Shown piece by piece: positions 1-13,408 of a DNA stretch of 64,000 bases. The translations under genes and the position numbers were made by a program. Position 1 is the first letter of the stretch. Each line of letters opens with the position of its first letter. This DNA comes from Physcia stellaris (taxonomy: Eukaryota; Ascomycota; Lecanoromycetes; Caliciales; Physciaceae). Under the pieces are notes generated by a model that worked only from the letters and a program-made list of their open reading frames with translations, was not told where the DNA came from and did no database searches. The stretch lies in NCBI GenBank assembly GCA_018902385.1, contig JABSSW010000059.1, forward strand, positions 1 to 64,000, given 5' to 3'.

Positions 1-1500
1 GAAATGCGAAAATCACGATCATAATGATTTTTTCAAATCGATGCAAAAACAAAACAAACAAAATACGTCAAAATCTCTGTTAACGTTGATTTCAAAAATT
101 TCAATCACTAAAAAAAAAACGTATGTAAGAAATAAAAATTCAGAATTTTCGAAATGCGATTCGCATCTCTGTCGAAACAATTCGATTCGAAATTCGAATG
201 ATTTCGAAAAAAATCAATCTCAATCATTTTACAATTCGATCAACGATAAATTCAACAAATTCATATTTTCAGTCGAAGTCGATCGAATTCGTACGATTAA
301 CAAATAAAATGTAAATAAAAACAATTGCAAAACGTAATTTGTTCTGTAACGATTAATAAATCAATATATTACATTTCAAATTACATTTCTGATGTCAATA
401 ATTCATTAAATTATACTATTTCTAATACGAGTTTTACAGTTTCAAACGTTCAATTAATCAATCAAAATTAAAAAAAAATGATTTTGATTATAAAATCAAA
501 AAAAAATATCGTTTCGAAATTTTGTGTTACAATCGATGATTGTGCAAATTGATTCGATTTTGATATTTTGTTTTCGTTCGTCGATTCGAAATTTTTTCGA
601 TTTCGATCGACGATAAAATTGATAACAAAAACATCGAATCGTTTTAAATCGTTCATGAAAAAAATTTTATTTTTATTTGATAATTAATCGAATTGCGTTT
701 GAATCGTCGTCGCAATCAATGTTATTGCAAATATTGATTGCGATAATAACGATAACAAAATCGTTAAAACCGATAATATTTCAAATTTTCGTCGATTGAT
801 TCGCACAAAAAAATACGACGATTAATTGTCAATCGTATCGTCGTGAACACGCGTATCCAATTCGATTATCGAACGTAATTGAAATATTATATTATTGATT
901 ATCGAATCAAAATTCTGTAACGAAAACGTATTTATTAAAAAAACATTCGAAAACACGATGCATGTAAATGCAATTGTCGTATGTTTTTTTGATTGATGTT
1001 GTAAAAATTATACGAAACAATAAACGAACAAATATTCGAATATTAATTGTATAAAAATTTAATTTTTCGAAATCGTTACATTAGATCAATTGTTAACATG
1101 AATGTTCATCGTACGCGTTCAACGAAAAAATATTGAAAATTTGAAATTTTTTTTATTTAAATTAAAATAATTGTCAAATTTTGAAAATACGTAATTTGAA
1201 AATTATTTTTATTTTCGAAAATATTCGATGTTATTTTTATTGTTGTTTGACACAAATTCGAATTTTTTCACGAAATTGCGTCGTCAAACGATTTAAAAAT
1301 TGTTAATTAATGTCGCGATTATCACAAAAATTGAATTTTATTTATCGTCGTTTAATTGACAATTCGAACGCGATCGCTGTTATAAAATATCGTTAATTCA
1401 ATCAATTGCGCATACAAATTGATTGAAAACGAAATTATTTTACAAATGATTCAAAATTTTTCGATCATGTTATTGTTGTCGAAAAATAAAAAAAAAATAT
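1..1500. repeat. AT-rich RIP-like relic sequence
   Basis: Extremely AT-rich stretch dominated by TpA, poly-A/T and AATTCGAA-like motifs, with no open frame longer than about 90 codons. It ends abruptly near 1500, where normal composition begins. The pattern is that of repeat DNA mutated by repeat-induced point mutation. I could not recognise a protein domain in any frame, so the element class is unknown. Confidence 0.75.
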
Positions 1501-1859
1501 CAGGATATCTTGACAAGAACGGACTAGCGCCTTGGCAGCCTGGCTCATCTCCTACTCTGCCTACTAGATAGTAACAATTCGACTTTTATCCATCTTATTA
1601 TCATCCACTGCATATTTGCCCTAACAAATGGTAGCATCATTCAAGAATACGATCGTCTGACTTCTATCGTCAGGCCATTAATCTTTTGCACGAAGCAGTC
1701 GAGTGACACCGCCCGCAAGAGCGCGAGAGCATTATTATTGCGAAGCACATACCGCACCGAAGGCATTGCGCGAAGCTGATCAGCACGGCAGAATGAGTAC
1801 TCATTAAGTACATCTAGCTTCCAGCACCTAGCCCAACGGCACTAACACCTGAGTCCTCC

Positions 1860-3311
1860 ATGAACACGCCTACACGAAACACCATGCCAACCGGCCAATC
1901 TATTCGAGACATCTTTCGACGTCTTGATCAGCTTATTCATGACAACACGTACGAACTCCGTCAGTCGTTCTAAAACAGCAACATCAAATGGCCCCATCAG
2001 TCCCCTTCAGCGAAGCATTGCATTCTCGCTGGATTCAAGTACAACGAAATCAACCAACTCTGCTGTCACATCTGCGGCATTACCATCAGCATCGAAGATA
2101 TCAAGGACGAATACCCACTAGAACGACATATTCGCTTATCACTCTCTTGCGAGTGACTCAGTCCAAACAAGAACGAAATCATGGCCACCATACAAGCTGA
2201 GCATGACGAGAAAGACCGCATTGAGGAGGCACAAGCAGAAGAAGCCCGCCTGACCAAGGAGCGTGCAGAGCTCCTGCAACAACAACAGGCTGAATAAGCC
2301 CGCATTGACAAGGAACGTGCGGAAGCCTTTGCATGCAGACGTTGCAGTGCGAAGTTTCCTAGCAATACGAAACTGCACCACCATATTGGCGATCACCATG
2401 CGAAGAAGCCTGCAAGCGAAATCGCAGTACCTACACCAAATGAAGTCCTTACACCGCCTACAACTCCTACACCACCTGCTACACCAGTTGCAACACCGAT
2501 TGCAACACCAAGAAAGCCAATATCCTGGGCCAAAATAGCCTCACGCCCAATGATTGCACCAAAGCCTTCACGTCTCCCGATACCTACACCAAGGATCATA
2601 CCAGGAGCGTTGGAGACTGCGTCAGTTACCTGCCCGCCTACTCCGCCACCTACCCCCCATCAAAAGCCAACACGGAAACACCCAAAACCATACCTTACTA
2701 TCGACGACCTGTTCGAGATGTTTGCTGAGAAGCGCACGAAATTAGGCCTACTACACACCAAGAAGAGCAAGTCACCTCCGAAGCTCTCCAACCAGACCGG
2801 AATCACGTCCTACTTCAGGCCTGCAGCCAATCAGAGCAAGCCGATTAGTCAGGGCTCGAAAACTCCAAATCCGAGGAGTTTTCAACAGCATACGCCTGCG
2901 GAACCGACCCGCACCAAATCCATACCTCCTACCCCCAGCAAGTGGTCTGAGAAATCAGCCATTTTACCATACAAAACACCGACCTTCTCCCGCCCACATA
3001 CCTCAGAGATATCCAGCATCTCGCCATACAAAATGCCAGGTATCTCATGCCTTCAATCAATGGCCGCACCTTGCAATTCCTCGGCCCACCTACCTAGTTC
3101 ACCTGCCTTCTCCCATGTCTGCCGCATCTGCAGCGGTACTTTCCGGATCCAACAATGGCCTGCATCGGCACCTACGAGCGATCCATTTCGGCCATACACC
3201 TCGCCATGGGTCCGAGAAGCATCAAGCGCCCGGGCGCAATGCCGTGGCTCTGGGATCATTGACCTCTTGATGGAGGAATCTGTACATAAATTGGCACTTC
3301 GCGCTTCATAG
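1860..3311 (+). pseudogene. Decayed coiled-coil / C2H2 zinc-finger protein gene
   Basis: One reading frame runs from ATG at 1860 to TAG at 3309-3311 and is broken only by TAA at 1971 and TAA at 2295. The frame has: a short N-terminus; a Cys/His segment CCHICG...ERHIRLSLSCEW at about 2055-2160, which looks like a zinc-binding unit; an EA/KERAE coiled coil at about 2180-2325; a C2H2-like finger CRRCSAKF...HHHIGDHH at about 2333-2400; and a long Pro/Thr-rich tail with YLTIDDLFEMF and ITSYFRPA motifs. Both stops can be explained as CAA to TAA (C to T), as RIP produces. I recall similar proteins as a repeated family in leotiomycete genomes, function unknown; that link is from memory. Confidence 0.6.
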
Positions 3312-3498
3312 AACTTAGTCAATTAATCACTTCATCTCCAAGCTTAACAGATCGAAATCAGAAGAAGTCGAAGACGACAGTCATCGACACTTGTTGACTC
3401 GAGAAGGCGAGAGACTTTATCATGAGATCTCTTGGCTCTGCTCTTGCGAGCAGGTTCGTAGCCGGCACCACGTACAGGTGGATCTCGTTGCCAACCGG

Positions 3499-3790
3499 GG
3501 CTAAAGAACTGAATCAGTAGCAAAGGGGAGCTAAAGAACTGAATCAGTAGCAATTGGATGAAGAGAGGCTAAAGAACTGAATCAGTAGCAAATGGGTGAA
3601 GGGAGGCTAAAGAACTGAATCAGTAGCAATTGGATGAAGGGGGGCTAAAGAACTGAATCAGTAGCAAGTGGATGAAGGGGGCTAAAGAACTGAATCAGTA
3701 GCAAGTGGATGAAGGGGGCTAAAGAACTGAATCAGTAGCAAGTGGATGAAGGGGGCTAAAGAACTGAATCAGTAGCAAGTGGGTGAAGAG
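3499..3790. repeat. Minisatellite, 8 copies, about 30-38 bp period
   Basis: Eight head-to-tail copies share the core gctaaagaactgaatcagta followed by gcaa. Copies begin near 3499, 3530, 3568, 3606, 3643, 3680, 3718 and 3755. The last four units (about 37 bp each, ending gtggatgaaggg) are nearly identical, while the first copies are shorter or diverged, so the array seems to have grown at its right end. The core holds the odd palindrome ACTGAATCAGT. It lies 50-340 bp past the stop of the minus-strand gene at 3835-5189. Confidence 0.9.
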
Positions 3791-3834
3791 AGATCAAAGA
3801 AAGGAACCAATGATCTGTGCATGATGAGCAAAAC

Positions 3835-5189
3835 TTAGCGCTTGGGGGTCGTCATCGTAGTCTTGATGCCCAAAGTTTTCAAGTCCTTTTCGGAAAGGGG
3901 TGGCCCTTTGTAATAATGCTTTGGGTCTGGATGTTTCGATGATCCGTAATCAAAGTCCGAAGAAGGCTCCCATCGCTTAAGTTTGTCAACGAGTGATTTT
4001 TGACGAGCATCTCGATCTGCCTTCCATGGTCTAAGAATCGTCTTTGGAAAGGATGGGACCGCCTCTTTGCAGCGAGAAATCCAGCTCGTGAATCCCTCAA
4101 AATCAAGCTGATCAACGGGTGGCCATTCTTCGCTGTTTAGTGCAGCGTTTGGTACGACTGGATCGGTTGTCGAGTTCTCGTCGAATTGCTCGTCCTTTAC
4201 GATTTCCTTACCCTTCTTGCTCTTCTGGGCCTCCTTGGCTTGCTTCTCAACTACCAATTTATAGTACTGGCGAGCGAGGATGGCCGTATATCCCAAGTAC
4301 TTGGAGCTGTCGAAAAGAGCCCATTGCTCGTCTGATGACAACAGCGGCGCGGTCGGAGGACACCAACCCCTCTGTTGTCGAAGCTCCTCTTCAGTCCTAG
4401 CCTCGGGCATGCTCGCTGGCGCTGCTCCTTCTGCAATGCTAATTTGCGCTATACTGTTTTCGATAGAGGACTCCGCGTCCGGCTCGCTCTTTTGTCGCCA
4501 GGTGTCGTTCCCAGGCCCATCTGGCACACCAAACTTTTGGAGAGCGCGGCCGTAACTCATGATAGCTGGGCCAGAAGCGTCGCCCAGTGCATGAATCGGC
4601 AGCTTCTTCATAAGTTTTGCCGGCCCTCAAAAATTGCTGCAAACCAAAACCCTCCCTGAGCAGACTATCTGCCAACGCCGGAATGACTGAGCGATCCACA
4701 CCTTTAAATGAAAGATCGCACTTGGGATCCTTCACGCAAAATTCGACAAAATCTTTTTCAGCAGTGGGAACTCCGGCGTTCAGCCAGATTTGTAGAAACC
4801 CATCTGCGCGCTCAGTTGCGTCCATTTCAAACGCCTCGAAAGGCGCTTTTGGATCAATGGCTGTTGCGAATTAATGCAATGTCGACTGAGAGTTGCGCTT
4901 ATTTTATACTTACAGATGCGCACGGCATCGACCTTCTTCATGACAGAGGAAATCTCGTCCTCAAGCACTTTACAGCGCGTTTGCCATGAGAAGCGCTGAG
5001 AGTTCAATTTTCCCAGCCGAGTTTCCAAACGCCTTTTTTCAGCCTCATCGACACCGCTCTTTTCCAAGAGAGATTGATGCCCTTTGATGAGCTCTTCGCG
5101 ATTGGTATTCTCCACACGGGCCTAATAGTCACTTAGCATGACGATTAGAAATGCAGTGAAAACTACGCTACCTCGTTGAGCTCGCCCAT
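3835..5189 (-). pseudogene. Unknown gene with two introns and a frame break in exon 3
   Basis: Exons: 5172-5189 (ATG, six codons), 4914-5121 and 3835-4860, with introns 5122-5171 and 4861-4913 that have good GT-AG ends. Exon 2 encodes a charged, coiled-coil-like segment rich in Glu, Lys and Arg. Exon 3 opens in frame up to about 4439, but the plausible C-terminal 200 residues (ending KTTMTTPKR, stop 3835-3837) lie in another frame that is closed by TGA just upstream of 4611. A one-base shift between about 4440 and 4625 is therefore needed. No domain is recognised. A sequencing error cannot be excluded, so pseudogene status is tentative. Confidence 0.55.
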
Positions 5190-6047
5190 CAAGCCATGGG
5201 CAGAACAAATATTTTTGCAGCCAATTTTTTTTTTTGCAAATTTCAGGGTCAGCATTGCCAACTTGATGTCTCTCTATGTCTTAACATATTCAAAACTAAT
5301 CTGTTCGGAAAGACCTACACGATATTCTTCATGCGCACAAAACTGGCGACAATCCATGATAGGTAAAGATGACATTTTGATAATAGATAATTGTGATTGT
5401 GATTTGTTGAAAAGTACAGTCTTCGCAGAGTCAGAATCCGGTTGTATTGTTATGAACAACAAGGCAAACGGCTGCAAATTGCAACTGCGCGTTATCTTAG
5501 GGCTGGGGTTATCAAATGTCACGGCTTTCGCCATCAGCATCATCGTCCTGTCATCATCATCATCGTTCTGTTGTACGAAACATTACATTATTGACAATAC
5601 ACGATTATACGTTGAGACGTTGATGATTTTGCGTTCGAATATACACATGATTACGTTTAAATCGCAAAAATCGAACGTTTGTTCAAACAAATATCAATTG
5701 ATTTTTTTATTTAATTTTTTTATTGCAATTGCAATACAATTGCAATAATGTAAAATATATAAAAGAATTTTTGTTAACGTGCATTTCACATTAACGTTGT
5801 TGCGTATTAAATTAAATTGATCGTTAATTAATACGATTATCGCATATCGTTAATATATCAATACGTTAAATTTGTACGAATTTTTACGATTTGCATTAAT
5901 TTTTGACAATTTTCATGTCATTTTTTATATTAATTTGTATTGCAAAATGTTTTCACAATTACGCAACAACGATATCAATAATAAAAATGAATGATACGTT
6001 TATAATAATTTTATAATTCGAATTTGAAAAAAAAAAGACAATTATAT
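5190..6047. repeat. Transition into AT-rich block; older relic left of the Gypsy element
   Basis: Composition falls from normal to very AT-rich between about 5230 and 5640. There is an ATCATC microsatellite at about 5535-5566. No coding region is recognised. Together with 13635-15640 this is probably an older decayed repeat into which the Gypsy element inserted (inference). Confidence 0.5.
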
Positions 6048-6262
6048 TGTGACGAACGTGCATCGAATTCAACATTTGACAAATTAATATCGAATTAACA
6101 TCGTTATTTTATCATATCGAATGTTAAAATCGAAATTCGTTTTGACGCATTCAAGTGATTTAATTTTTTACATATGTTTTTACAAATTTTCATGTATTTG
6201 TTTTTCATTTAGAAATTTTCGTGTAATTATGTATTAATTCAATCAATGCATGACATTTCACA
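6048..6262 (+). repeat. 5' LTR of the Gypsy element
   Basis: About 215 bp beginning TGTGACGAACGTG and ending TTTCACA. It is near identical to 13409-13634 over its right 150 bp, for example tttttacatatgtttttaca and tcatttagaaattttcgtgt. The two copies differ mostly by transitions plus a small indel near 6090. No clear target-site duplication is seen outside the LTRs. Confidence 0.88.
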
Positions 6263-9200
6263 TTATTTTTAAATCATTCATTTTTTTCAGATTGTTCGAA
6301 ATACGACAATTTATTCAATAAACAAAATCTCAAATCAATCACGAAAATTTAAAACGTCATTTTCAAAATCAGATTGAACAAAAAAATTCGATTTTATTCA
6401 ACGAATTAACAAAAAAAAAACAAAAAATTTAACTCGTTTTAATGTTGTACAAAATTTTCAAAAAATGTTTATCGCGAAAATCGATGTATCAAATCGAATA
6501 TATCGAAAAACGAATTGCAAAAATAATCGTCAAATTATCAATCAACAAACATTTATACGATAAATCGAAATTCAATATTCATCGTTTTATCAAAAATTAT
6601 TTATTATAAATCAACACGAATTATTTCATCGAAAATAACATTAATTTAAAATTGTTTTCGTTGTTTTTACGATCAAATTTTTAAAACACGATTATTTTTG
6701 AATATTTATTGTCGAATTATTGAAACGAATTTTTTTTTTGCATTAAAATTTCAATCATGTTTATTTTTATCAACATTTTTTGTGATTATTTTTTTAAATT
6801 TAAACGCAAAACTTTTAATCAAATTCAACAATTAACAATTTTTTCGAAAAATGATCAAATTATCGTCGATTCATTCAAATTGATAAAAAATATTTTTTTA
6901 AATTACGTTTTTTCGAAAAACGCAAATTACAATTCGAACGATGCGAAACATGCGATAAATATTTGTATCGTCGAACAATTTCAACAATAAATTCGCAAAA
7001 ATTTTTTCACGATATTGCAAATGTTGAATCAATTGAAAATCGATCGTGACGCGAAAATTCAAATTGTTTGAAATTGAAACGTTCACGTAAAAAATTATAA
7101 TTTGTTAATCAAAAATTTCGAAAAAATCGAAAAAAACAAAAAACACAATCGAGAAATCGTCAATTTATTTCGACGAAAAAATAAAAATATAAATCAATTC
7201 AATGTCGATAAATTCAAATTCAATATCGAAAATGAAAAATTTAAAAAAAATAATCAAACGTTGCGTGACGAAATGAATATTTTTCGAATGAATTTTACAA
7301 TAACGTTCATTTTTCAAAATGACATCAAATTCAAAATCGAAAATATTAAATTGATTAATCGTAATATAAAATTGCAAAACGAAATAAATTTTTTAAAAAT
7401 CACAACAAAACGTCAATTTTCAATTTCACATTGTTCATCGATAAAAAAATAAAAATGTCAAAATAACGAATTTTTTCAAATTCAATGAAAACATTTCAAA
7501 TTTTTTTTACGAAATTTGAAAACAATTGATCAAAAACAAATTTATTGTTAACGTTGATTATTTCGTCGACAAATATATCAAAACAACGACATTTATCAAT
7601 TGAATCGAAAACAAAATTCGCGAACATTTTTTCGTTCGACGTAAAATCGACATTGTTTATTTCAAAATTTTTCAAATGATTTTTGATGTTTTGATTTTGA
7701 TTTATGTCGAAAAAAACAAAAAACGAAACGTACGCAATAAATTCAAAATTTTTATCATACGTATCAATCAACGTTTTTCGAAATTTTTTTTCGAATTTTT
7801 GTTGTTGTTCAATCAATTGTTTCATTATTCAAAACAAAATTTGATCGATGAATTTCGCGAAAAATTTATTTTTCAATTATAACGAATCATTGTTAATAAC
7901 AATCGATTTGAAACAATCGAAAATTCAAAAAAATTAATTGAAAAAATGAATCAAAAATTACATTTTTTTGAAATCACACGTTTCGAAAATTCGACATTTA
8001 AAAATATTTCACGAATTATTTTCAAAACATCAATTGTCAAAATTATAATTCGTAATAACATGTTCAACGTTAAAAAATCATGTTCGTCGTCGATTAAATA
8101 ATTATGAAAATTTTTATGATAAAAATGATATCGATAAAAATTGTTATCGTTATAAAAATTTCAATCATTTGATACGAAATTGTTTTTTTTTAAAATTATC
8201 GATATTTGATTGTTCAAAAAAATTAAACAAAAAAAAACATTTTGACAATCAACGAAATGAATGAATTTTTAATGAATTTTCAAATCGAAATCGATTCAAC
8301 TTCTTTTGATGATTATTTTAATGATATTAATAGCGAAATTTTTTCAATTCATGAATCGAAAAACGTTTAAATTTTTTCAAAATCGCGACGAAAATGTTGT
8401 TTATTTCAACAATGTCAAAAACATTTAACACGTTTAATAAATTTCAAAACAATTTTTAATAATTAAATATATATTAATTTTCGATAAATACGAACATAAT
8501 TTGTAAACATTAATGAATACAAATGTCATTAAATACGTTTTCATTGATGAAAAAATTGCGCAATTAATTTGTGAAATATTTTAAATAATTTTTGTAATTT
8601 TATCACGATTAAAATTCGTCAATAAATTGAATAATCGAAAAATTAAATTCATTATTTATGTCATTTATTTTACATTTATCGTGCAAAATCATTCAAAAAT
8701 CACGATTTTCATGTTTATAATCAAAATCGAAATTCATTCGTTGATATTAAATAAATTTTGAATAAACGTTCACGAAATCATTTTCGACATAAAAACGATA
8801 AAATTATTTTCAAATTCGATCGTTATTTTTATTTCGAAACGTTTCAAAATTTTAAAATTAAAAACGAACGAATCAATTTCGTTTAAAAAATTATATTTTT
8901 TTCAAATATCGTCAAACAAATTTTCGATATCGATAAATTTTCAAAAATATCGAATTATTCAAAACGATTAACGTCATTTACGTTCAAAATTAAATTTTTT
9001 TTTTTTTATCGTCGAAAATTTCGAAAACGAAAATTTTTTTTTTCAAAAACATATTGAATTTTAATTTTCGATATGTTATCGAAAAAATTGATAAAAAATA
9101 TTTTTTTGTCAAATTTTCGAAAAAAAAACGAATTAAAATTATACGAAATTTTCAACAATTTACATTCGTGAAAATTTCTGTTCGAAAATCGAATTTAATC

Positions 9201-12200
9201 AAAAAATTTGTTCGACGATTTAATCGTCGATTCAAAATTTCGATTTTTGATAATGAAAACGACGAACAAAATTTCGATTTTGAAACGTTTTTGAACGTCG
9301 TTTTTATCGACGTCGTTGTTTATCAATTTTGACAAAATCAAAAAAAAAAAAAAAAATCAAAATATTTTCGTTAATCATGAAAAATTAAACGAAATTATTG
9401 ACAACGTCAAAAAAATTTAATCAAAACAAAATTTGATTTCGATTTCGATTTCAAAAAAATTTTTAAAATCATGAAAACAATCGTCGAAAAATTGAAACGA
9501 AAATTTTTGATTTTTTTAAACGATTCGAAAACGTGTTCAATTTCAAAAAATCGATAAATTATTTTTTCATAAATTTTACGATCACAAAATCGAATTAACG
9601 AAAAATCGAAACAATTCAATTTCGAAATCGAATTTATTTTTTATCGTAAAAAAAATTCGAAACTTTTCAAAATATTTTCACGAAAATTTTCAAAAAAATT
9701 TATCAATTTAAACAAAACGTTCGTACGTATCGTTCATTTTATTCGTCGTCAAATCGAACGAACAATTTCGTTTTTGTGTGAATTATCGAAAATTGAACGT
9801 TATAATCAAACGCAATGAATATTTTATATCATTGATTGAAAAAATTCTTGTTCGAATTATAAATTGCAAATTTTTGTTCAAATTGAACATTATATCGATT
9901 TTCAATAAATTTCGAATGAATTCACAAAACGAAAAATTGATTATTTTTATATGTTCGTTGAACATTTACAAATATCATGTATTATTTTTCGAATTAACAA
10001 ATGATTCGACGAGTTGACAACATTACATGAACGATTTGTTGTTCGAATACATTAATCATTTTTGTCAAATTTATTTGAACGATATTTTTATTTACAACAA
10101 AATTCGAAAAAACATAAACGACATTTCACACAAATGTTTCAAAAATTGAAAAAAATCGAATTTCAAATTGATATCAAGAAATGCGAATTTTTTCAAACGA
10201 AAATTTCATTTTTGAGCGTCATATTAACGACAGAAAATTTACGTATGAATTTCAAAAAAATTCAAAATATCGTCAATTGAATTCGTTCAATTTGCATTAA
10301 AAAAATACAAACGTTTATGAATTTTTGCAATTTTTATCGTCGTTTCATCAAAACATTTTTCAAACTTGTCAAATTTTTGATTCGAAATCAAAAAAAATTG
10401 ATTTCGAATGAATCGATTTCGTCAACGAAACGTTCGAAATTTTAAAAAAACAAATAATCGAAATTTTCAATTTTTCGACATTACGATCGTAATCGTAAAA
10501 TTATATTAAAATCGATTTCATCGAATTGATGTTTGAATGAAATCTTGTCGCAATACGATAACGAAAAATTTTTCATTCGATGATTTTTTTCAACAAAAAA
10601 ATGATTTTTGTCGAATGTAATTACGAAATATACGACAAAAAATTTTTAATTATTATTCGATGTTTGAAACATTGAAAATTCGAATTCGAAAACATCGACG
10701 AATTTGTCGAAATTTACATCGATCACAAAAATTTGAAAATTTTCATGACAAACAAAAAATTTATTTTTCGTCAAATACGTTGAACAAAAATTTTGATCGA
10801 TTACAATATTAAAATTCAATATCAATTCGAAATCAAAAATGTTAAAACGAACGTTTTGATTCGAATGTTTGAATTTCGTTTTGTCGATGACAACGAACGA
10901 AAACTTTATAAAAACAAATTTTGTTGTCGTTTTTTCGATTGCAATTATGTTCGATTGACGTTCAAAACGATTTGTACGAACGAATAATGCAAATCAATCG
11001 AAAAAATGAAAATTGCATTAATCATCGTCAAATTTTGATCGATGAACAAATCATCAACGAAAAAATAAATTTACAAAAATGTTCAAATCGAAACGACGTT
11101 TTTTTCAAAAACGAAAATTTATGAATATCAAATCGTTTAAATTTCATGATTGAAATAATTCGCGATGTTCACGATCAATTTTTTTGTGTTCATTCGAACA
11201 TGAATCGCATTGAAAAATTCATTAAACGTTATTATTATTAATTTAATATGCGATTAATTATTAAACGTTACATTCGTAATTGTTACAAATGTCAACGTTT
11301 TAAAATTTCTCACGATGATCGTCATGAATTATTAACATCATTGTCAATTTTTAATCAACGATGAATGAATATTTCGATAAATTTCATAATCGAATTATTT
11401 GAATTCAAAAAAAACAACGTTATTTGCATTATTATCGATCGATTAATCAAAAAACGACATTATGTTTTTTGTGTGATCGAAAATGACGACTTGACAGTCG
11501 AAATTTGCGTCAAAATATTGTTTCATTACGTATTTCGCACGCATGATTTATTTTTTTTATCGTTTCGAATCGAAATAATCAATTCGTGAATCGCGTTTGA
11601 AAAATTTTTTGCAAACGTTTAAAAATCAAATGTAAATTGTTCACGACATTTCAATTTCAAACGAATGATCAAATCGAACGAATTAATCAAAACATTAAAA
11701 TTCGTTTACGTTTATATTGCAATTATCGTCAAAACGATTGAATTGAATGAATCGACATCATGAAATTCGTTAACAACAATGACGTTTTCGCAATCACAAA
11801 TTTCATTTCGTTTTTCATCAATAAAGATTATCATTTTCGAATGATTTTTGATTCGAATTTAGATAATTACGAAATCATTAAAAAACGTTTATTAATCAAA
11901 CAGAACGAATTTATCGTCGAAAAAATGAATCGCATCATCGAATGAATCAAAATCAATATTGTTGACGTTAAACAAAAAATGACGATTCGAATCAACAAAT
12001 TTCGTTATTCGATCAATTTTGAAACAGAAAATTATGTATGATTAAATCGTCGTTATATCAAAACAACTCGTTCATTTGACAAATTGAATGACAAAAAATT
12101 GAATTCACATTTCGTTGTCAAAAAACGAAACATTGTTTACGAATTGAAATTGTTCGATGACATGCACATTCATTTCGTTTTTCATTTTTGATTGTTAAAA

Positions 12201-12486
12201 AAAAATTTCAATGATTCGTTAAAAAAACAACACAACGATTTTTCGAAACTCGTTATCGCAAATGAAACATTCGAATGAAAATTCGACGACATATTGCAAT
12301 TTCGATATTATTATCATCGTTTTCAATATCGTTGTAAATGATCGAATTGAAATTTTCACGATCGCATTTAATATTATGTCGACGACGATAAATTTCAAAA
12401 TGTTCAAAATATCGTCGATGTTTTTCACGAAATTAATTTAAAAACAACAAAATTTGTTTTGCGAAATGATTAAATCGTGAATTTTA

Positions 12487-13400
12487 TTGTTTGTAATCGA
12501 TCAAAAAATTGTCATCGAATTCGTTACAATTCATTTTCAAATTGACGTCAATGATTTTTTTTTTTTTTTTGTCATTCGTTTCGTTGTCATTTTGCGTTAT
12601 TTACAGTCAGAATTTACGTCGCATGAAAAACTGAATCGTGTCAAAAACATTTTCAAAAATTGTCGTCAAATTTTATTGAACAATAAATGATAATGTAAAA
12701 TGTCATGCAATGATACGAATAAACAACAAAATGTCAAAAAGTTCGAATATTTACAAATTCGTCAACAAGATTTTTAATTGCTTATTAATGACACGCGAAA
12801 TTATTTGTAAAATTCGTACAAAATATTTGTTTTTCAAAAAGATTTAATACATGCATATTTCGTTGAATGCATTGTACGAATCAATTGTTTTATATGCGAT
12901 AACGTCGACGTGTTAATCATGATGACAGAAATTTTATCGACGTGATCAAATTGTTCGTTTCATAATATCAATTTGATGTTGCAAAAATTTTCATGTTTGT
13001 CGATACGCGAAATCGAATTATCAATTATTAATGTTCGTCGAAATCATTTTTTACGAATTGTATAAATTGATTATTTTTCAAAACATTCATTGTTTTCACG
13101 TTTTGACGCATGCAATGTACACGTCGATTTTCGCACATTCGAAAATTTCAATACATTAAAAATTGTAACGACGATTTTATTAACATGTTCGAATTGTTTA
13201 TTTTAAAATATGATCATGTGAATGTTTTCAAAATCTCGACGAATTTATTTCGTTGACGAAATTTATTTCGCGACGTTTCGCGTTTATTTTTTTGTTTCGA
13301 CGACAAATCAATTCAACGTCATTTAACGACATATTTACATTGCGTAAAACGTTCAAAAAAAAATCAATTAATCGTTTCGAAACGAAATTGAAAAAAAACG
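12487..13400 (+). pseudogene. Extra decayed coding region between chromodomain and 3' LTR
   Basis: After the chromodomain-like end of Pol, about 0.9 kb of sequence still looks protein-coding on the plus strand. It contains an open 67-codon frame from 12487 (with SEFTSHEKLNRVKNIF) and later stretches such as INCFICDNVDVLIMMTEIL (about 12876-12932), all broken by stops. Standard chromoviruses have only a short spacer and purine tract here. It could be an accessory ORF or captured host sequence. I do not recognise the family. Confidence 0.4.
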
Positions 13401-13408
13401 AAAAATAA

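Noticed and set aside
5176-5748. 190-codon plus-strand frame at the AT-rich border
   Set aside because: Runs antisense to exon 1 of the 3835-5189 gene and into AT-rich repeat; no domain.
7496-7825. Minus-strand frame inside the Gypsy Gag region
   Set aside because: Shadow of the plus-strand Gag core, which matches domain order.
12870-12990. RING finger in the extra region of the Gypsy element
   Set aside because: Cys and His spacing does not fit and the missing Cys cannot be explained by a single transition.
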